Below are positions 36,265 to 45,413 of a DNA stretch of 64,000 nucleotides, piece by piece. Below the pieces are notes generated by a model. It made no database searches and had not been told where the DNA came from. It saw only the letters and a program-made list of their open reading frames with translations. This stretch comes from Oxalobacteraceae bacterium (GTDB lineage: Bacteria; Pseudomonadota; Gammaproteobacteria; Burkholderiales; Burkholderiaceae_D). The translations under genes and the position numbers were made by a program. Each line of letters opens with the position of its first letter. Position 1 is the first letter of the stretch. The DNA is taken from contig JAIXXN010000050.1 of NCBI GenBank assembly GCA_027490725.1, positions 22,767-86,766 of the forward strand. Reading direction: 5' to 3'.

Positions 36265-37455
36265 TTAGAGTCCCAGTATCATCTGGGTAATGATGTTTTT
36301 CTGAATTTCGTTCGAACCACCATAGATCGAGGTCTTGCGGAAATTGAAGTAGTAGCCGGCCAGCGGCGCGGCGGCATCGTCGCCACTGGCTGCATGGGCA
36401 CTGCGCCCTTCCAGATAATCGACGTCGAACGGCAAGCCCAGCGGCCCCAGTGCTTCCAGCATCAGTTCGGTCAGCATTTGCTGGATTTCCGAGCCGCGTA
36501 CTTTCAGCAGCGATGCCTCCGGTCCCGGCGCATGGTCGGCGCGGGTAATCACCCGCAGCACCGTGGTCTCGAGCGCCATCAGTTCGATTTCCAGACTGGC
36601 CACTTTGGCGCTGAACACCGGATCCTGCAGCAGGGGCTTACCCTGTTGGTACTGTTCGGTGGCGATTTTTTTCAGGAATAAAAGTTCGCGCTTGGAGCGC
36701 CCCACCGCGGCAATGCCGGTGCGCTCGTGGCCCAGTAAATACTTGGCATAGGTCCAGCCCTTGTTCTCCTGACCGATCAGGTTTTCCACCGGCACCTTGA
36801 CGTTATCAAAGAACACTTCATTCACTTCATGGTCCTCATCGAGCATGATGATGGGACGTAGCGTAATGCCGGGGGATTTCATATCGATGAGCAGGAAGGA
36901 AATCCCCTCCTGTTTGCGCACACCGGTGTCGGTGCGCACCAGACAGAAAATCATATCGGCGTGCTGGCCCAGCGTGGTCCAGGTTTTCTGGCCATTCACA
37001 ATGTAGTGCTCACCGACGCGCTCGGCAGTGGTTTTCAGCGATGCCAGATCGGAGCCCGAGCCGGGTTCCGAATAGCCCTGACACCACCAGTCTTCGCAAT
37101 TCAGGATGCGCGGTAAGTAATACGCTTGTTGCACGGCGTTGCCGAAGGCCATGATCACCGGCGCCACCATATTCACGCCGAACGGCAGGATTGGCGGGGT
37201 ACCGGCGCGGGCGCATTCTTCTTCCCAGATATGGCGCTCGGTAGCACTCCAGCCCGGCCCGCCGAACTCGACCGGCCAGGCCGGTGCCGCCCAGCCCTGC
37301 GCCGCACAGATGCGGTGCCAGCGTACGTAGTCGTCGCGCGACAGTCGCCGGTGCATGCGCACTTTTTCCTGCAGGTCGGTGGGAAGGTTGGCGGCCAAAA
37401 AGGCGCGCACCATGTCACGGAAGGCCAGATCCGCCGACGTATAGTCTAAGTCCAT
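36265..37455 (-). CDS. Acyl-CoA dehydrogenase, large-subunit type
   Basis: A 396-residue acyl-CoA dehydrogenase: N-terminal domain with RWHRICAAQGWAAPAWPVEFGG, the FAD-binding central signature CQGYSEPGSGSDLASLKT and YIVNGQKTWTTLGQ, and the C-terminal YGGSNEIQKNIITQMILGL. These features match the large-subunit group of PimC/PimD-like pairs. It is the first gene of the two-gene operon; the upstream gap to 37573 holds its likely promoter. Reaction: alpha,beta-dehydrogenation of an acyl-CoA, chain unknown. Confidence 0.9.
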   Translation of the reverse strand: MDLDYTSADLAFRDMVRAFLAANLPTDLQEKVRMHRRLSRDDYVRWHRICAAQGWAAPAWPVEFGGPGWSATERHIWEEECARAGTPPILPFGVNMVAPVIMAFGNAVQQAYYLPRILNCEDWWCQGYSEPGSGSDLASLKTTAERVGEHYIVNGQKTWTTLGQHADMIFCLVRTDTGVRKQEGISFLLIDMKSPGITLRPIIMLDEDHEVNEVFFDNVKVPVENLIGQENKGWTYAKYLLGHERTGIAAVGRSKRELLFLKKIATEQYQQGKPLLQDPVFSAKVASLEIELMALETTVLRVITRADHAPGPEASLLKVRGSEIQQMLTELMLEALGPLGLPFDVDYLEGRSAHAASGDDAAAPLAGYYFNFRKTSIYGGSNEIQKNIITQMILGL

Positions 37456-37572
37456 GCTGTCTCCATTATGAGGTCCGGGCTAAAAAGCACGGTCGTTCAG
37501 ATTATTCTACCTGAAAACCTCAGGGCTACCCGCGCAATTTATTGACGCGGCGCATGGCCTGCGGAGCCAGAC

Positions 37573-39711
37573 TTATTCGATCTGCAACGCCAGCTCGCGC
37601 CTTCCGAGCGCCGCATTGCCAGCATAGTCGCGTCCATGGATGCGCAAAGTATAGGAGCCGGGCTGCAAGTCCGCGATCTGCCACAGCCCCGGCGTGAGCT
37701 GGCCCTGCACCAGTGTATTGTGCAGAGCATAGGCAAAGCGCGTTCTGGCGGCGCCGTGGACCGTGATGCCACTATTGGCCGCATATGCCAGTTGCACGGC
37801 TTCGCGGTTGCGCGGCAGGCGGTCATAGGTCTGGGCCGCCAGCGGGACAGCCGGCGGCGTCGATGCCTGCCCCGGTGCGCTGGCCAGCGCCCGGCCCTGC
37901 CCATCCAGTAACTGATACCCGAGCTGATACAGACCGAGGCGCCGGCGCGCCTGATTACCATCCATCTGGTCGTAGGCCTCGACGATGATTTGCACCCCAC
38001 CCAGACTGCGTGGCAGCAGCAAGCGGCCACCTTGCTGCGCCGTCAGCGGCTGACCGGCGCTATCGGCCAGCGTGATGCGTTCGATCTGCGGGGCGATGCT
38101 GTCGCGTAGACCGGCAAAGGGCAGCGTCAGTGGATTCACCGCCTCGCCAGCGGGGCGGTAATCGAGGTGCACATGGGCCATCCGGTTCACCGAACCGAGC
38201 ACATCTCCGACAGCAAAACGCGTGCCGCGCCGGACCCGCAAGGCCACCGGCTTACCCTTGGCGTCGCGCAGCAACTGGAAGCGTTCGTCACGCACCTTGT
38301 CTTTGGCATCGCGCCCCACCCGCATATGGATGTAATTGAGATCGCCTAGCGCCAGTCCTTCCGATAAGTCGCCATACGACCAGCTGGCGGCAGGATTGCT
38401 GACCTTGGCCGCCAGCACTGCCAGCACCGGCGTACCGATCGCCGCCTGCACGTCGAGGCCGGAGTGAAAGTGATGCCGGCTCTCGCCGCTAAAATTGCCA
38501 CGCACTTCGCCCATCAGTCCCACCACTTCGTGCGCCTGGTCCTGCGGCGCGACGGGCCAGCGCATACGCGCGCCGGGGATCGGCAAGGCCAGCGGCGGCT
38601 CCACACTAGCCGCCATACTCGAGGCCGGTGCCACCTGATAGATGCGGCGCGTGGCGGCATCGCTCAGATACAGCGTGCCATCGGCAGCGAGCGTCATGCC
38701 ACGCGGCACATGGAGGCGCAGCGTGCCATCACTGCCGTAACCGGGCTGGGGCGGATGATCGGCGTCCGGCAGCGCCAGCACCGCGCCCTGTGGCGTGATG
38801 CGCGCCAGCCGGCCATGCGCCTGACTGGCCAGGTAGATGGTGCCGTCGGCCGCGCGGGCCATGGCAAGCGGCGCACGCAGCAGCGAAACCCGGTCGTCCT
38901 CGGCCGCCACTGCCAGCGTCGTCACCATGCCATCACTGCCGATCTGGCGGATCGCATCATTGCCCGTATCGGCCACCAGCAGGCCACCGTCGGGCAGTAC
39001 CAGCAGGCCGGCCGGCGTGTCGAACTGGGCGTCGGCAGCGACGCCATCGCCAAGTCCGGCCCGGCCGGAACCGGCCAGTGTCGTCACCGTGCCATCGGGC
39101 GCGATTTTGCGGATCCGGTCGTTATAAGTATCGGCCACGTAGACCACGCCGGCAGCGTCCACCGCCACCCCGACCGGGCCATTGAAGCGCGCCGCCGCGC
39201 CCTTGCCATCCCGATAACCGGCCACACCATCACCGGCCAGCGTGCTGACCACACCGGACGGACTGATCTTGCGCACGGCATGGTTGCCGGTATCGGCGAC
39301 ATACAGATGACCGCCCGCGTCGATGGCCAGTCCAGACGGCGTATGCAGCGCAGCGCCCGCACCCGTACCATCGGCAAAGCCTTCCGCGCCGCCGGCCAGC
39401 GTGATCACCTTGCCATCGGCGCCAAGGCGCAGCACACGGTTGGCGTCGCCGCCTACGGCCAGATAGAAATTGCCGGCAGCGTCACGTACCAGCCCGAAAG
39501 GATCATCGAAATGCTGGGTTTCAGTGAGCCCCGCATGCACGCGCACCCGTGCCGGCCAGTTCGGCGCTGGCACAGACGCCTGCTGTGCCGACGCTGCTGC
39601 TTGCCCGTCCGTTTCGTGCCGACTTGCATCACGTGTGAAATAGACAGCCGTGCCAGCCAGCGCCAGCAAGACAGCCGCCGTGGCGAATAATCGGAATCGG
39701 AAAGTAGCCAA
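37573..39711 (-). CDS. NHL beta-propeller fused to an M23-type metallopeptidase domain
   Basis: A 712-residue exported or membrane-tethered protein with a hydrophobic N-terminus (about 8-26). Residues about 60-370 hold at least six NHL repeats (GLAIDAGGHLYVADTGNHAVRKI is typical). Residues about 395-545 look like a LytM/M23 domain: HFHSGLD near 413 supplies the His/Asp pair and HVHLDY near 513 the HxH pair, so zinc binding is possible. The remainder (about 545-712) is beta-rich and Ig-like. It may act on or bind peptidoglycan; activity is inference. Confidence 0.8.
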   Translation of the reverse strand: MATFRFRLFATAAVLLALAGTAVYFTRDASRHETDGQAAASAQQASVPAPNWPARVRVHAGLTETQHFDDPFGLVRDAAGNFYLAVGGDANRVLRLGADGKVITLAGGAEGFADGTGAGAALHTPSGLAIDAGGHLYVADTGNHAVRKISPSGVVSTLAGDGVAGYRDGKGAAARFNGPVGVAVDAAGVVYVADTYNDRIRKIAPDGTVTTLAGSGRAGLGDGVAADAQFDTPAGLLVLPDGGLLVADTGNDAIRQIGSDGMVTTLAVAAEDDRVSLLRAPLAMARAADGTIYLASQAHGRLARITPQGAVLALPDADHPPQPGYGSDGTLRLHVPRGMTLAADGTLYLSDAATRRIYQVAPASSMAASVEPPLALPIPGARMRWPVAPQDQAHEVVGLMGEVRGNFSGESRHHFHSGLDVQAAIGTPVLAVLAAKVSNPAASWSYGDLSEGLALGDLNYIHMRVGRDAKDKVRDERFQLLRDAKGKPVALRVRRGTRFAVGDVLGSVNRMAHVHLDYRPAGEAVNPLTLPFAGLRDSIAPQIERITLADSAGQPLTAQQGGRLLLPRSLGGVQIIVEAYDQMDGNQARRRLGLYQLGYQLLDGQGRALASAPGQASTPPAVPLAAQTYDRLPRNREAVQLAYAANSGITVHGAARTRFAYALHNTLVQGQLTPGLWQIADLQPGSYTLRIHGRDYAGNAALGRRELALQIE

Positions 39712-39915
39712 CGAACACCGCCTAGTGTGAACAGTAAAGCATCATTCTAGAGCATGGCAGCGCCCGAAGGGGCCTCGCCTTGCCGGCGCGTACCCTGGCA
39801 CATGCCGGCGGCAGGCGGGAATCGACGCTAGTATCAAGCACACTATTTTGCGCGATTCACCACTATTCCGGGATAAACAGCGCTGGTCAGTTTGTGACGC
39901 AAGGGCAAAAAAAAA

Positions 39916-39936
39916 AGCCCGCTACAGGAGCGGGCT
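39916..39936 (-). terminator. Rho-independent terminator downstream of prc
   Basis: Arms AGCCCGCT and AGCGGGCT (8 bp) flank a 5-nt loop. On the minus strand the stem is followed by a run of ten T. It lies about 155 bp past the prc stop and is oriented to end that transcript. The rest of 39712-40090 holds no gene; it should contain the promoter of the NHL/M23 gene. Confidence 0.85.
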
Positions 39937-40090
39937 AAATCTATTTCCTTGGAGGAGAATAGAGGAGACAGATGCATCATGCTCCTCGGCAGAATTTATT
40001 TCCAATTTTTATTTAGAATGCCTGAAATATATTCTGTGAATATCTCCCGAATTTGCCATAAATTGCGCAAACATCAATAGTGCCGATTGC

Positions 40091-42346
40091 TTACTTGGCA
40101 GCCTCCACGGCATACGGCAGCACCCGTGACGCCATGCGGGTATCCGTCTTCAGCAAGGCCACTTCGTCCGCCAGAATATGCACCGCTTCATTGAGCAACA
40201 CGTCCTTGGCAGCCTTGGCCGCTTTCTCCGCATCCAGCTCCGCTGCCAGCGAACGCTCATCGCCTTGCAGACCGTCGTCGGTACGCAGCGCGCCTTTTAC
40301 GGCCGCAACTTTGGCTGGCGTGGCTTTACCGTTGTTCGCCTTGGCGGCGAGCAACTGCTTCGCCACGTCTTTCGGGTCAGGAATCAGGATAGGATCATCC
40401 GCTCCCGGCGTTGGCGACAGCAAACGCGCTTCGCGCAACTTGGCGCGGGCATCCTGGGTTTCCCGTTCCTTGCGACGCAGGGTTTCATTCAGGGAAATCA
40501 GATTGTCCTTGCGCTGCTTCTTGACCAGTGCGATATCTTCGGCCAGATACTGGAAGTCCTTATCCTTGGCGACCCGCGCTTCATGCTTTTTGTCCAGCAA
40601 AGGCAGCAGTTCCTTCAACTCACCCACCGGAATGTAGACGGCCGGTCTGATCGCCACCCATGGCAGCGCATTGTCGTAACTCGATTCGCCAAAGGTCTCG
40701 GAATCCCCCATGGTCGGCAACTTGATGTCCGGCGTGACGCCGCGCAACTGGGTAGTACCGCCATTGATACGGAAGAACTGGGCAACCGTCAGCTTCAGCT
40801 CGCCGTAGTGGACTTTATCGTTCGGCGCAAAACGGTCGAGCGGGAAAATGGTCTGCACCGTACCTTTACCAAAGCTCGGCTCACCGATGATCACGCCACG
40901 TCCGTAATCCTGAATCGCGGCAGCAAAAATCTCCGAGGCCGAAGCCGAGCCACGGTTGATCAGCACGCCCATCGGACCATCCCATGCCATGCCGGGATTG
41001 GTGTCGCTTTCAATTTCCACCTTGTTGTCCGCGGTGCGCTGCTGAACCACCGGACCTTTGTCGATGAACAGACCGGTCAGCTCGACCGCTTCGCTGAGCG
41101 AACCACCGCCGTTATTGCGCAGGTCGATCAGCACATTGTCGACTTTTTCCTTCTTCAGCTCGTTCAGCAGACGGGCCACGTCACGGGTCGCGCTCTTGTA
41201 GTCGCGCTCGTTCTTGCGGCGCGCCTCGAAGTCCTGATAGAAAGTCGGCAGCGAAATCACGCCTACCCGGCGCTTCACGGCACCGTCCTTGACTTCATAA
41301 ATCGCTTTTTTGGCCGATTGCTCTTCCATACTGATTTTCTTGCGCACCAGCGTCACTATGCTGTGCTTGCCATCGACGCCACCATCGGCGGGCAGAATGT
41401 CGAGCCGCACCGTGGAGTCTTTCGGGCCACGAATCAGCGCCACCACATCATCGATGCGCCAGCCCAGCACTTCCGTCATGGGAGCATTATCGTCCTTGGC
41501 CACGCCGACTATCTTGTCGCCCACCTTGATTTTTCCCGACAGCCCGGCCGGACTACCCGGCACCACTTCGCGCACCACCGTGTATTCGTCACGGGTCTGC
41601 AGCACGCAGCCTATGCCTTCCAGCGACAGACGCATCGCGATGTCGAAGTTCTCCGACGCCCGTGGCCCCAGATAGTTGGTGTGCGGCTCGATCGACACCG
41701 CATAGGCGTTCATGAAGATCTGGAACACATCTTCATTGGTCAGCTTGCGCGAACGGCTGATGTAATTCTCGTAGCGTTTATCCAGCGTTTCGCGGATGCT
41801 CTTGTCTTCCTTGCCCGCCAGTTTCAGACGCAGCCAGTCATTCTTGACGCGCTTGCGCCACAAGTCTTTCAGCTCCGCATCGCTCTTCACCCAGTCGGCC
41901 TTTTCACGGTCGTACTGATAGCTTTCGTCGCTGGAAAAATCGAATTTGGTCTTCAGCAGTTCACGCGCGTAGCCGATGCGTTCGACAAAGCGCTGCTGGT
42001 ACAGATTGTAGATGGCGAATGGCACACTGAGATTTTCGCCCATGATGGCATCATCAAGGCGGGTGCGCACGATGGTGTACTGGTCGATATCGGCCTGGCT
42101 GAAGAACAGTTTTTCCGAATCGAGCGACTTGAAGTAGCGATCGAAGATTTTCTCCGACATCGCATCATCAAGCGGGGTCGGCTTGTAATGCAGCTTGCCC
42201 AGTACCCGTGATGCCCACAACGCTGCCTGAGCCTGCCCCTGCTGGGGTTTGATCACGGTATCGGCCGCGGCTTTTTCCGGAACGGCAGCGCCCACTTGTA
42301 CAGACAGCGCCGCCAGCATGGCGACCAACAGCATTTGCTTCTTCAT
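40091..42346 (-). CDS. prc: Prc/Tsp carboxy-terminal processing protease
   Basis: A 751-residue periplasmic S41 protease with signal peptide (to about residue 20, QVGAA). It cleaves proteins from nonpolar C-termini and in many bacteria controls murein hydrolases. A helical N-terminal domain is followed by a PDZ domain at about 235-325 (GIGCVLQTRDEYTVVREVVPGSPA). The catalytic Ser sits in GSASASEIFAA near 465 and Lys in SFGKGTVQT near 490. A DUF3340-type C-terminal region ends the protein. It is transcribed alone. Confidence 0.93.
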   Translation of the reverse strand: MKKQMLLVAMLAALSVQVGAAVPEKAAADTVIKPQQGQAQAALWASRVLGKLHYKPTPLDDAMSEKIFDRYFKSLDSEKLFFSQADIDQYTIVRTRLDDAIMGENLSVPFAIYNLYQQRFVERIGYARELLKTKFDFSSDESYQYDREKADWVKSDAELKDLWRKRVKNDWLRLKLAGKEDKSIRETLDKRYENYISRSRKLTNEDVFQIFMNAYAVSIEPHTNYLGPRASENFDIAMRLSLEGIGCVLQTRDEYTVVREVVPGSPAGLSGKIKVGDKIVGVAKDDNAPMTEVLGWRIDDVVALIRGPKDSTVRLDILPADGGVDGKHSIVTLVRKKISMEEQSAKKAIYEVKDGAVKRRVGVISLPTFYQDFEARRKNERDYKSATRDVARLLNELKKEKVDNVLIDLRNNGGGSLSEAVELTGLFIDKGPVVQQRTADNKVEIESDTNPGMAWDGPMGVLINRGSASASEIFAAAIQDYGRGVIIGEPSFGKGTVQTIFPLDRFAPNDKVHYGELKLTVAQFFRINGGTTQLRGVTPDIKLPTMGDSETFGESSYDNALPWVAIRPAVYIPVGELKELLPLLDKKHEARVAKDKDFQYLAEDIALVKKQRKDNLISLNETLRRKERETQDARAKLREARLLSPTPGADDPILIPDPKDVAKQLLAAKANNGKATPAKVAAVKGALRTDDGLQGDERSLAAELDAEKAAKAAKDVLLNEAVHILADEVALLKTDTRMASRVLPYAVEAAK

Positions 42347-42531
42347 CGGCTTACTCCGGACCTGAATAGGTCATCTCATTAATCGGTTATACGCAGTGCT
42401 GACAACTGCTCCCTAATTCTACAGGATAGCTTGTAGCGCGGCGCTGGTACTTTGCAGTGTCCCCGTGCTGACTTAAGGTGGGCTGAAATGCGCTAGCTGA
42501 AAGGAACGGCATTCTGTCCTATAATCGCCCT

Positions 42532-42891
42532 ATGGGAGCATTTCTAAAGCGCAAGCATGGCATCGGCCTGATCGTCTGTCTGGCGATCTTGCTGCAACTA
42601 TGCGCGCCGCTGCGTGCGCTCGCCAGCGATACGTCCCGGCTTGCCCCCTGGGCTGCCGATGTTTGCCGCAGTGCCAGCCCCAAAGCACCGGCAGGCGCCC
42701 CGGGTCATAGTCTGCAGCACTGCCTGTTCTGCAGCAGCGCCGGCGATCAGCCGGCCTTGCCGCTGACGCCGGTTCCCCTGCGCACCCTGCCGCCCGGGAC
42801 AGTCGCCCCTCCACACCTGACACCGCTGGCAGCAACGCCAGTCTCGCGCTATCTGGCAGCCCAGCCACGCGCACCACCTAGCCTTTCCTGA
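42532..42891 (+). CDS. DUF2946-like small protein with signal peptide
   Basis: A 119-residue protein with a signal or anchor helix at about 10-32 and a central cluster HSLQHCLFCSSAG, the His/Cys motif of DUF2946. Genes of this family often stand near copper and cytochrome-oxidase genes, and a SCO gene follows about 100 bp downstream here. A metal-related role is therefore likely but unproven. Confidence 0.7.
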   Translation: MGAFLKRKHGIGLIVCLAILLQLCAPLRALASDTSRLAPWAADVCRSASPKAPAGAPGHSLQHCLFCSSAGDQPALPLTPVPLRTLPPGTVAPPHLTPLAATPVSRYLAAQPRAPPSLS

Positions 42892-42914
42892 ACGACTTAC
42901 CGTTCCTTAAGTAC

Positions 42915-42939
42915 GCTTACTTACGTAGGCTTACTTACG
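42915..42939 (+). repeat. Two direct 11-bp repeats before the SCO gene
   Basis: GCTTACTTACG occurs at 42915-42925 and again at 42929-42939, 14 bp apart from start to start, in the gap between the DUF2946-like and SCO genes. The spacing and place suit a regulator site, but a chance duplication is possible. Confidence 0.45.
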
Positions 42940-42995
42940 CACCGATCGCCGGGCACCTGAGGTGCCAGCGCCGAACCACGTCTCACAGGATTACT

Positions 42996-43604
42996 ATGCA
43001 TCGTCGTACAGTTTTAAGCGCGCTGGCAGCATTGCCGCTGGCCGCCCGTGCGGGGGTCAAGGGCTACAGTGGCATAGACCTTAGCGGTAGCACGCTGGGG
43101 CCGGATCTCCATCTGTCCTACAGCAATGGCAAACCCGCCTCGCTCAAGGATTTCAAGGGCAAGTTTGTGCTGCTGTTCTTCGGCTTCACCCAGTGCCCGG
43201 ACATCTGCCCGACCGCCCTGTCACGCGCCGTCGAAATCAAACGTCTGCTGGGTGCCGATGGCCAGCGCCTGCAGGTGCTGTTTGCCAGCGTCGACCCGGA
43301 GCGCGACACCGGCCCCTTGCTGGACGCGTATATGCGGGCCTTCGATCCCGGCTTCATCGCCTTGCGCGGCGATGCAGCCCAGACCGCGCGCACCGCCGGC
43401 GACTTCAAGATCTACTATCGCAAAGTGCCCAGTGGCAGTTCCTACACCATGGATCACACCGCCCTCAGCTATGTCTTCGACGACAGCGGGGCAATCCGGC
43501 TGGCACTCCGCCACGAACAGACGGCAGCACAGTGTGCCGCCGATCTGCGCCAGCTCATGCAACCTAAAAAAGATTCCAATTTTCTGAAAGGACTATTCCA
43601 ATGA
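42996..43604 (+). CDS. SCO1/SenC-family copper chaperone
   Basis: A 202-residue exported thioredoxin-fold protein. A short signal (MHRRTVLSALAALPLAARA) is followed by the SCO domain with copper ligands CPDIC at about residues 67-71 and the distal His in TMDHTALSYVF near 152. SCO proteins deliver copper to the CuA site of cytochrome c oxidase or act as thiol reductases. Its last codons overlap the start of the PCuAC gene by 4 bp, a pairing seen in many proteobacteria. Confidence 0.92.
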   Translation: MHRRTVLSALAALPLAARAGVKGYSGIDLSGSTLGPDLHLSYSNGKPASLKDFKGKFVLLFFGFTQCPDICPTALSRAVEIKRLLGADGQRLQVLFASVDPERDTGPLLDAYMRAFDPGFIALRGDAAQTARTAGDFKIYYRKVPSGSSYTMDHTALSYVFDDSGAIRLALRHEQTAAQCAADLRQLMQPKKDSNFLKGLFQ

Positions 43605-44035
43605 AACGCTACCTCAACCTCCTGCTGCTCGCCGCCCTGCCCGCCATGGCGCAAGTCACCGTCAGCGAAGCCTGGGTGCGTGGCACCGTGGCCCAGCAAA
43701 AAGCCACCGGCGCCTTTATGACGCTCAACGCCGCACAGGACAGCCGTCTGCTGTCCGCCAGTTCGCCCGTCGCCGGGGTGGTGGAAGTGCACGAAATGAC
43801 GATGACGGACAATGTGATGCGCATGCGTCAGCTGGACAGTCTGGCACTGCCGGCTGGCAAACCCGTCAAGCTGATGCCGGGCGGCTATCACCTGATGCTG
43901 CTGCAATTGCAGCGTCCGCTGTCCGAGGGCGACAAAGTGCCGCTCACGCTGGAGCTTGAAGATGCCAAACACGTGCGCAGCAAGGTCACGGTAGAAGCGC
44001 TAGTGCGGCCACTCACCGGCGGCCACCAGCACTAG
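43601..44035 (+). CDS. PCu(A)C-type periplasmic copper chaperone
   Basis: A 144-residue protein with signal peptide (cut near AMAQ) and the PCuAC fold. Copper ligands are visible in VEVHEMTMTDNVMRMR and GGYHLMLLQL, fitting the H-M-(n)-M-(n)-H-x-M pattern, and the C-terminus is His-rich (GGHQH). It works with the SCO protein in oxidase copper loading. It is coupled to the SCO gene and its end overlaps the convergent HELAH-protein gene by 4 bp. Confidence 0.9.
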   Translation: MKRYLNLLLLAALPAMAQVTVSEAWVRGTVAQQKATGAFMTLNAAQDSRLLSASSPVAGVVEVHEMTMTDNVMRMRQLDSLALPAGKPVKLMPGGYHLMLLQLQRPLSEGDKVPLTLELEDAKHVRSKVTVEALVRPLTGGHQH

Positions 44036-44592
44036 AACAGCGCCGTCCAGACCCACCAGCCTAGCGCTGCGATCAGCAAGTATGGCCAGGATCGCAGCGC
44101 AATTTTCCAGTCGACCGACGACGGCCAGCAGGCCAGAAATTGCGGCGCGACGGCAAACGCCAGCGCCAGATCAAGCCACTGGAACTGCAGGCCGCTGCGG
44201 GTGCGCCACCACGCCACCAGCAGCGGCAGTAACACGACGCTGAACGGTGCCAGCGCGGCCGGTGCCGCGTTATACCAGCGCACCCGCGTCAGGCGTACCG
44301 AACCGAGCTCCCAGCCCTGCCCGACCCGGCGCGGAATCACCGTGAACGTGGCCGGCCGCGCGCCGGTCAGCAGTCCGGCGATGAAATGGGCCAGTTCGTG
44401 CGCAATCGTGCCCGCTAGTGTGAAGAGAAAGAAGATCGGATGGCGGTTCGCCAGCGCGCGAATCACCAGCGCCAGCAGCAGCGAAGGCAGCAAATACAGC
44501 ACAATGTCGAGCAAGCTCGCGCCGCGCAGACACAGCCAGGACGGCACTAGCGCACACCAGTCCAGCATCTGTAATGCCTGACGCAGCTGCAT
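44032..44592 (-). CDS. Membrane protein with HELAH zinc-protease motif (M50-like)
   Basis: A 186-residue membrane protein with about four to five hydrophobic helices (about 28-48, 52-70, 118-135, 145-160, 165-184). Helix two carries IAHELAHF, an HExxH motif as in intramembrane M50-type proteases. No clear second zinc-ligand motif (NPDG-like) is visible, so it may be an M50-like protein of reduced form. It is convergent with the copper genes. A 13-bp tandem repeat lies just upstream of its start. Confidence 0.65.
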   Translation of the reverse strand: MQLRQALQMLDWCALVPSWLCLRGASLLDIVLYLLPSLLLALVIRALANRHPIFFLFTLAGTIAHELAHFIAGLLTGARPATFTVIPRRVGQGWELGSVRLTRVRWYNAAPAALAPFSVVLLPLLVAWWRTRSGLQFQWLDLALAFAVAPQFLACWPSSVDWKIALRSWPYLLIAALGWWVWTALF

Positions 44593-44629
44593 GATGCCCT
44601 CCTCGCTGGTAAAACGCTGCTAAATTCGG

Positions 44630-44674
44630 GGTGCCAAGGCGGGGCGCCAAGGCGGTGCGCCAAGGCGGTGCGCC
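44630..44674 (+). repeat. 13-bp tandem repeat, about 3.4 copies
   Basis: The unit TGCGCCAAGGCGG (first copies slightly varied: GGTGCCAAGGCGG, GGCGCCAAGGCGG) repeats head to tail between the HELAH-protein gene and thymidine kinase. A related word, GGGCGCCAAGGCGGGCGCC, occurs inside the acylase gene near 47468. Both cores contain an inverted GCC...GGC, so RNA or DNA hairpins could form. Confidence 0.8.
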
Positions 44675-44687
44675 TATTTAATCGCGC

Positions 44688-45248
44688 TTAGCCCGCTTCC
44701 GAGTAGAAGCAGCGGCCACAGGCCTGACGGTAGCTTTCGTTGCCACCGATGCTGATCTGCTCGCCATCCTTGATACGCCGTCCGTTGCCATCCACGCGGA
44801 TATTCATGGTGGCCTTCTTGCCGCAACTACAGATGTTCTTGAGTTCTTCGATATCATCGGCCAGCGCCAGCAGATAGGCCGAGCCGGGGAAGGGTTCGCC
44901 ACGGAAGTCCGAACGCAAACCGTAGGTAATCACCGGCACACCACGCACCTGCGCCAGTTGATGCAACTGTTGCACCTGCGCCGTAGTGAGGAACTGCGCT
45001 TCGTCAATCAGCAGGCAGGCGATTTTCTGGTCGATGCGTTCGAGGAAGTTGGTGTCCGCGTCGAACACCTCGCTGTCACGCTGCGGCCCCAGCCGTGAGG
45101 TGACGTGGCCAACCCCGTAGCGGTTATCGATCGCGGCCGTAAACAGCCGAACCGTCTGCCCCTGCTCTTCGTAATTGTGCGCCACCTGCAGCATGGCCGT
45201 CGATTTACCTGCGTTCATCGCAGAGTAGCGGAAATAAAGTTTTGCCAC
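44688..45248 (-). CDS. tdk: Thymidine kinase (type II, TK1-like)
   Basis: A 186-residue TK1-type thymidine kinase, phosphorylating thymidine in the salvage pathway. The P-loop is SAMNAGKST (about 9-17), the DEAQF motif is near residue 82-88, and a zinc-binding lasso is given by ICSCG and CGRC near 140 and 178. Length and motifs are complete. The gene is single; its promoter lies in the gap before the divergent HNH-like gene. Confidence 0.94.
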   Translation of the reverse strand: MAKLYFRYSAMNAGKSTAMLQVAHNYEEQGQTVRLFTAAIDNRYGVGHVTSRLGPQRDSEVFDADTNFLERIDQKIACLLIDEAQFLTTAQVQQLHQLAQVRGVPVITYGLRSDFRGEPFPGSAYLLALADDIEELKNICSCGKKATMNIRVDGNGRRIKDGEQISIGGNESYRQACGRCFYSEAG

Positions 45249-45413
45249 TGCAACCTTCTGTCGTGTACCGGGATGGCTGCGATTATAAACCGGCGCCTGC
45301 TGTCAAGCGCAAATATAGAGGCAGTTCCGGCGCTTATTCCATCTACGCAATGGCAGCGCACGATGTTAACATCTCGCCATCCGCTAATCCGACATTACTC
45401 TGGCTCTCACACC

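Noticed and set aside
38464..39690. A 408-codon plus-strand frame opposite the NHL/M23 gene
   Set aside because: Its repetitive look is the mirror of the NHL repeats; no start signal.
40178..42211. A 677-codon plus-strand open frame opposite prc
   Set aside because: Antisense to a complete Prc protease with all catalytic motifs; no recognisable protein features.
44630..44674. The 13-bp repeats as a CRISPR array
   Set aside because: No spacers, units are head to tail and too short; no cas genes in the window.
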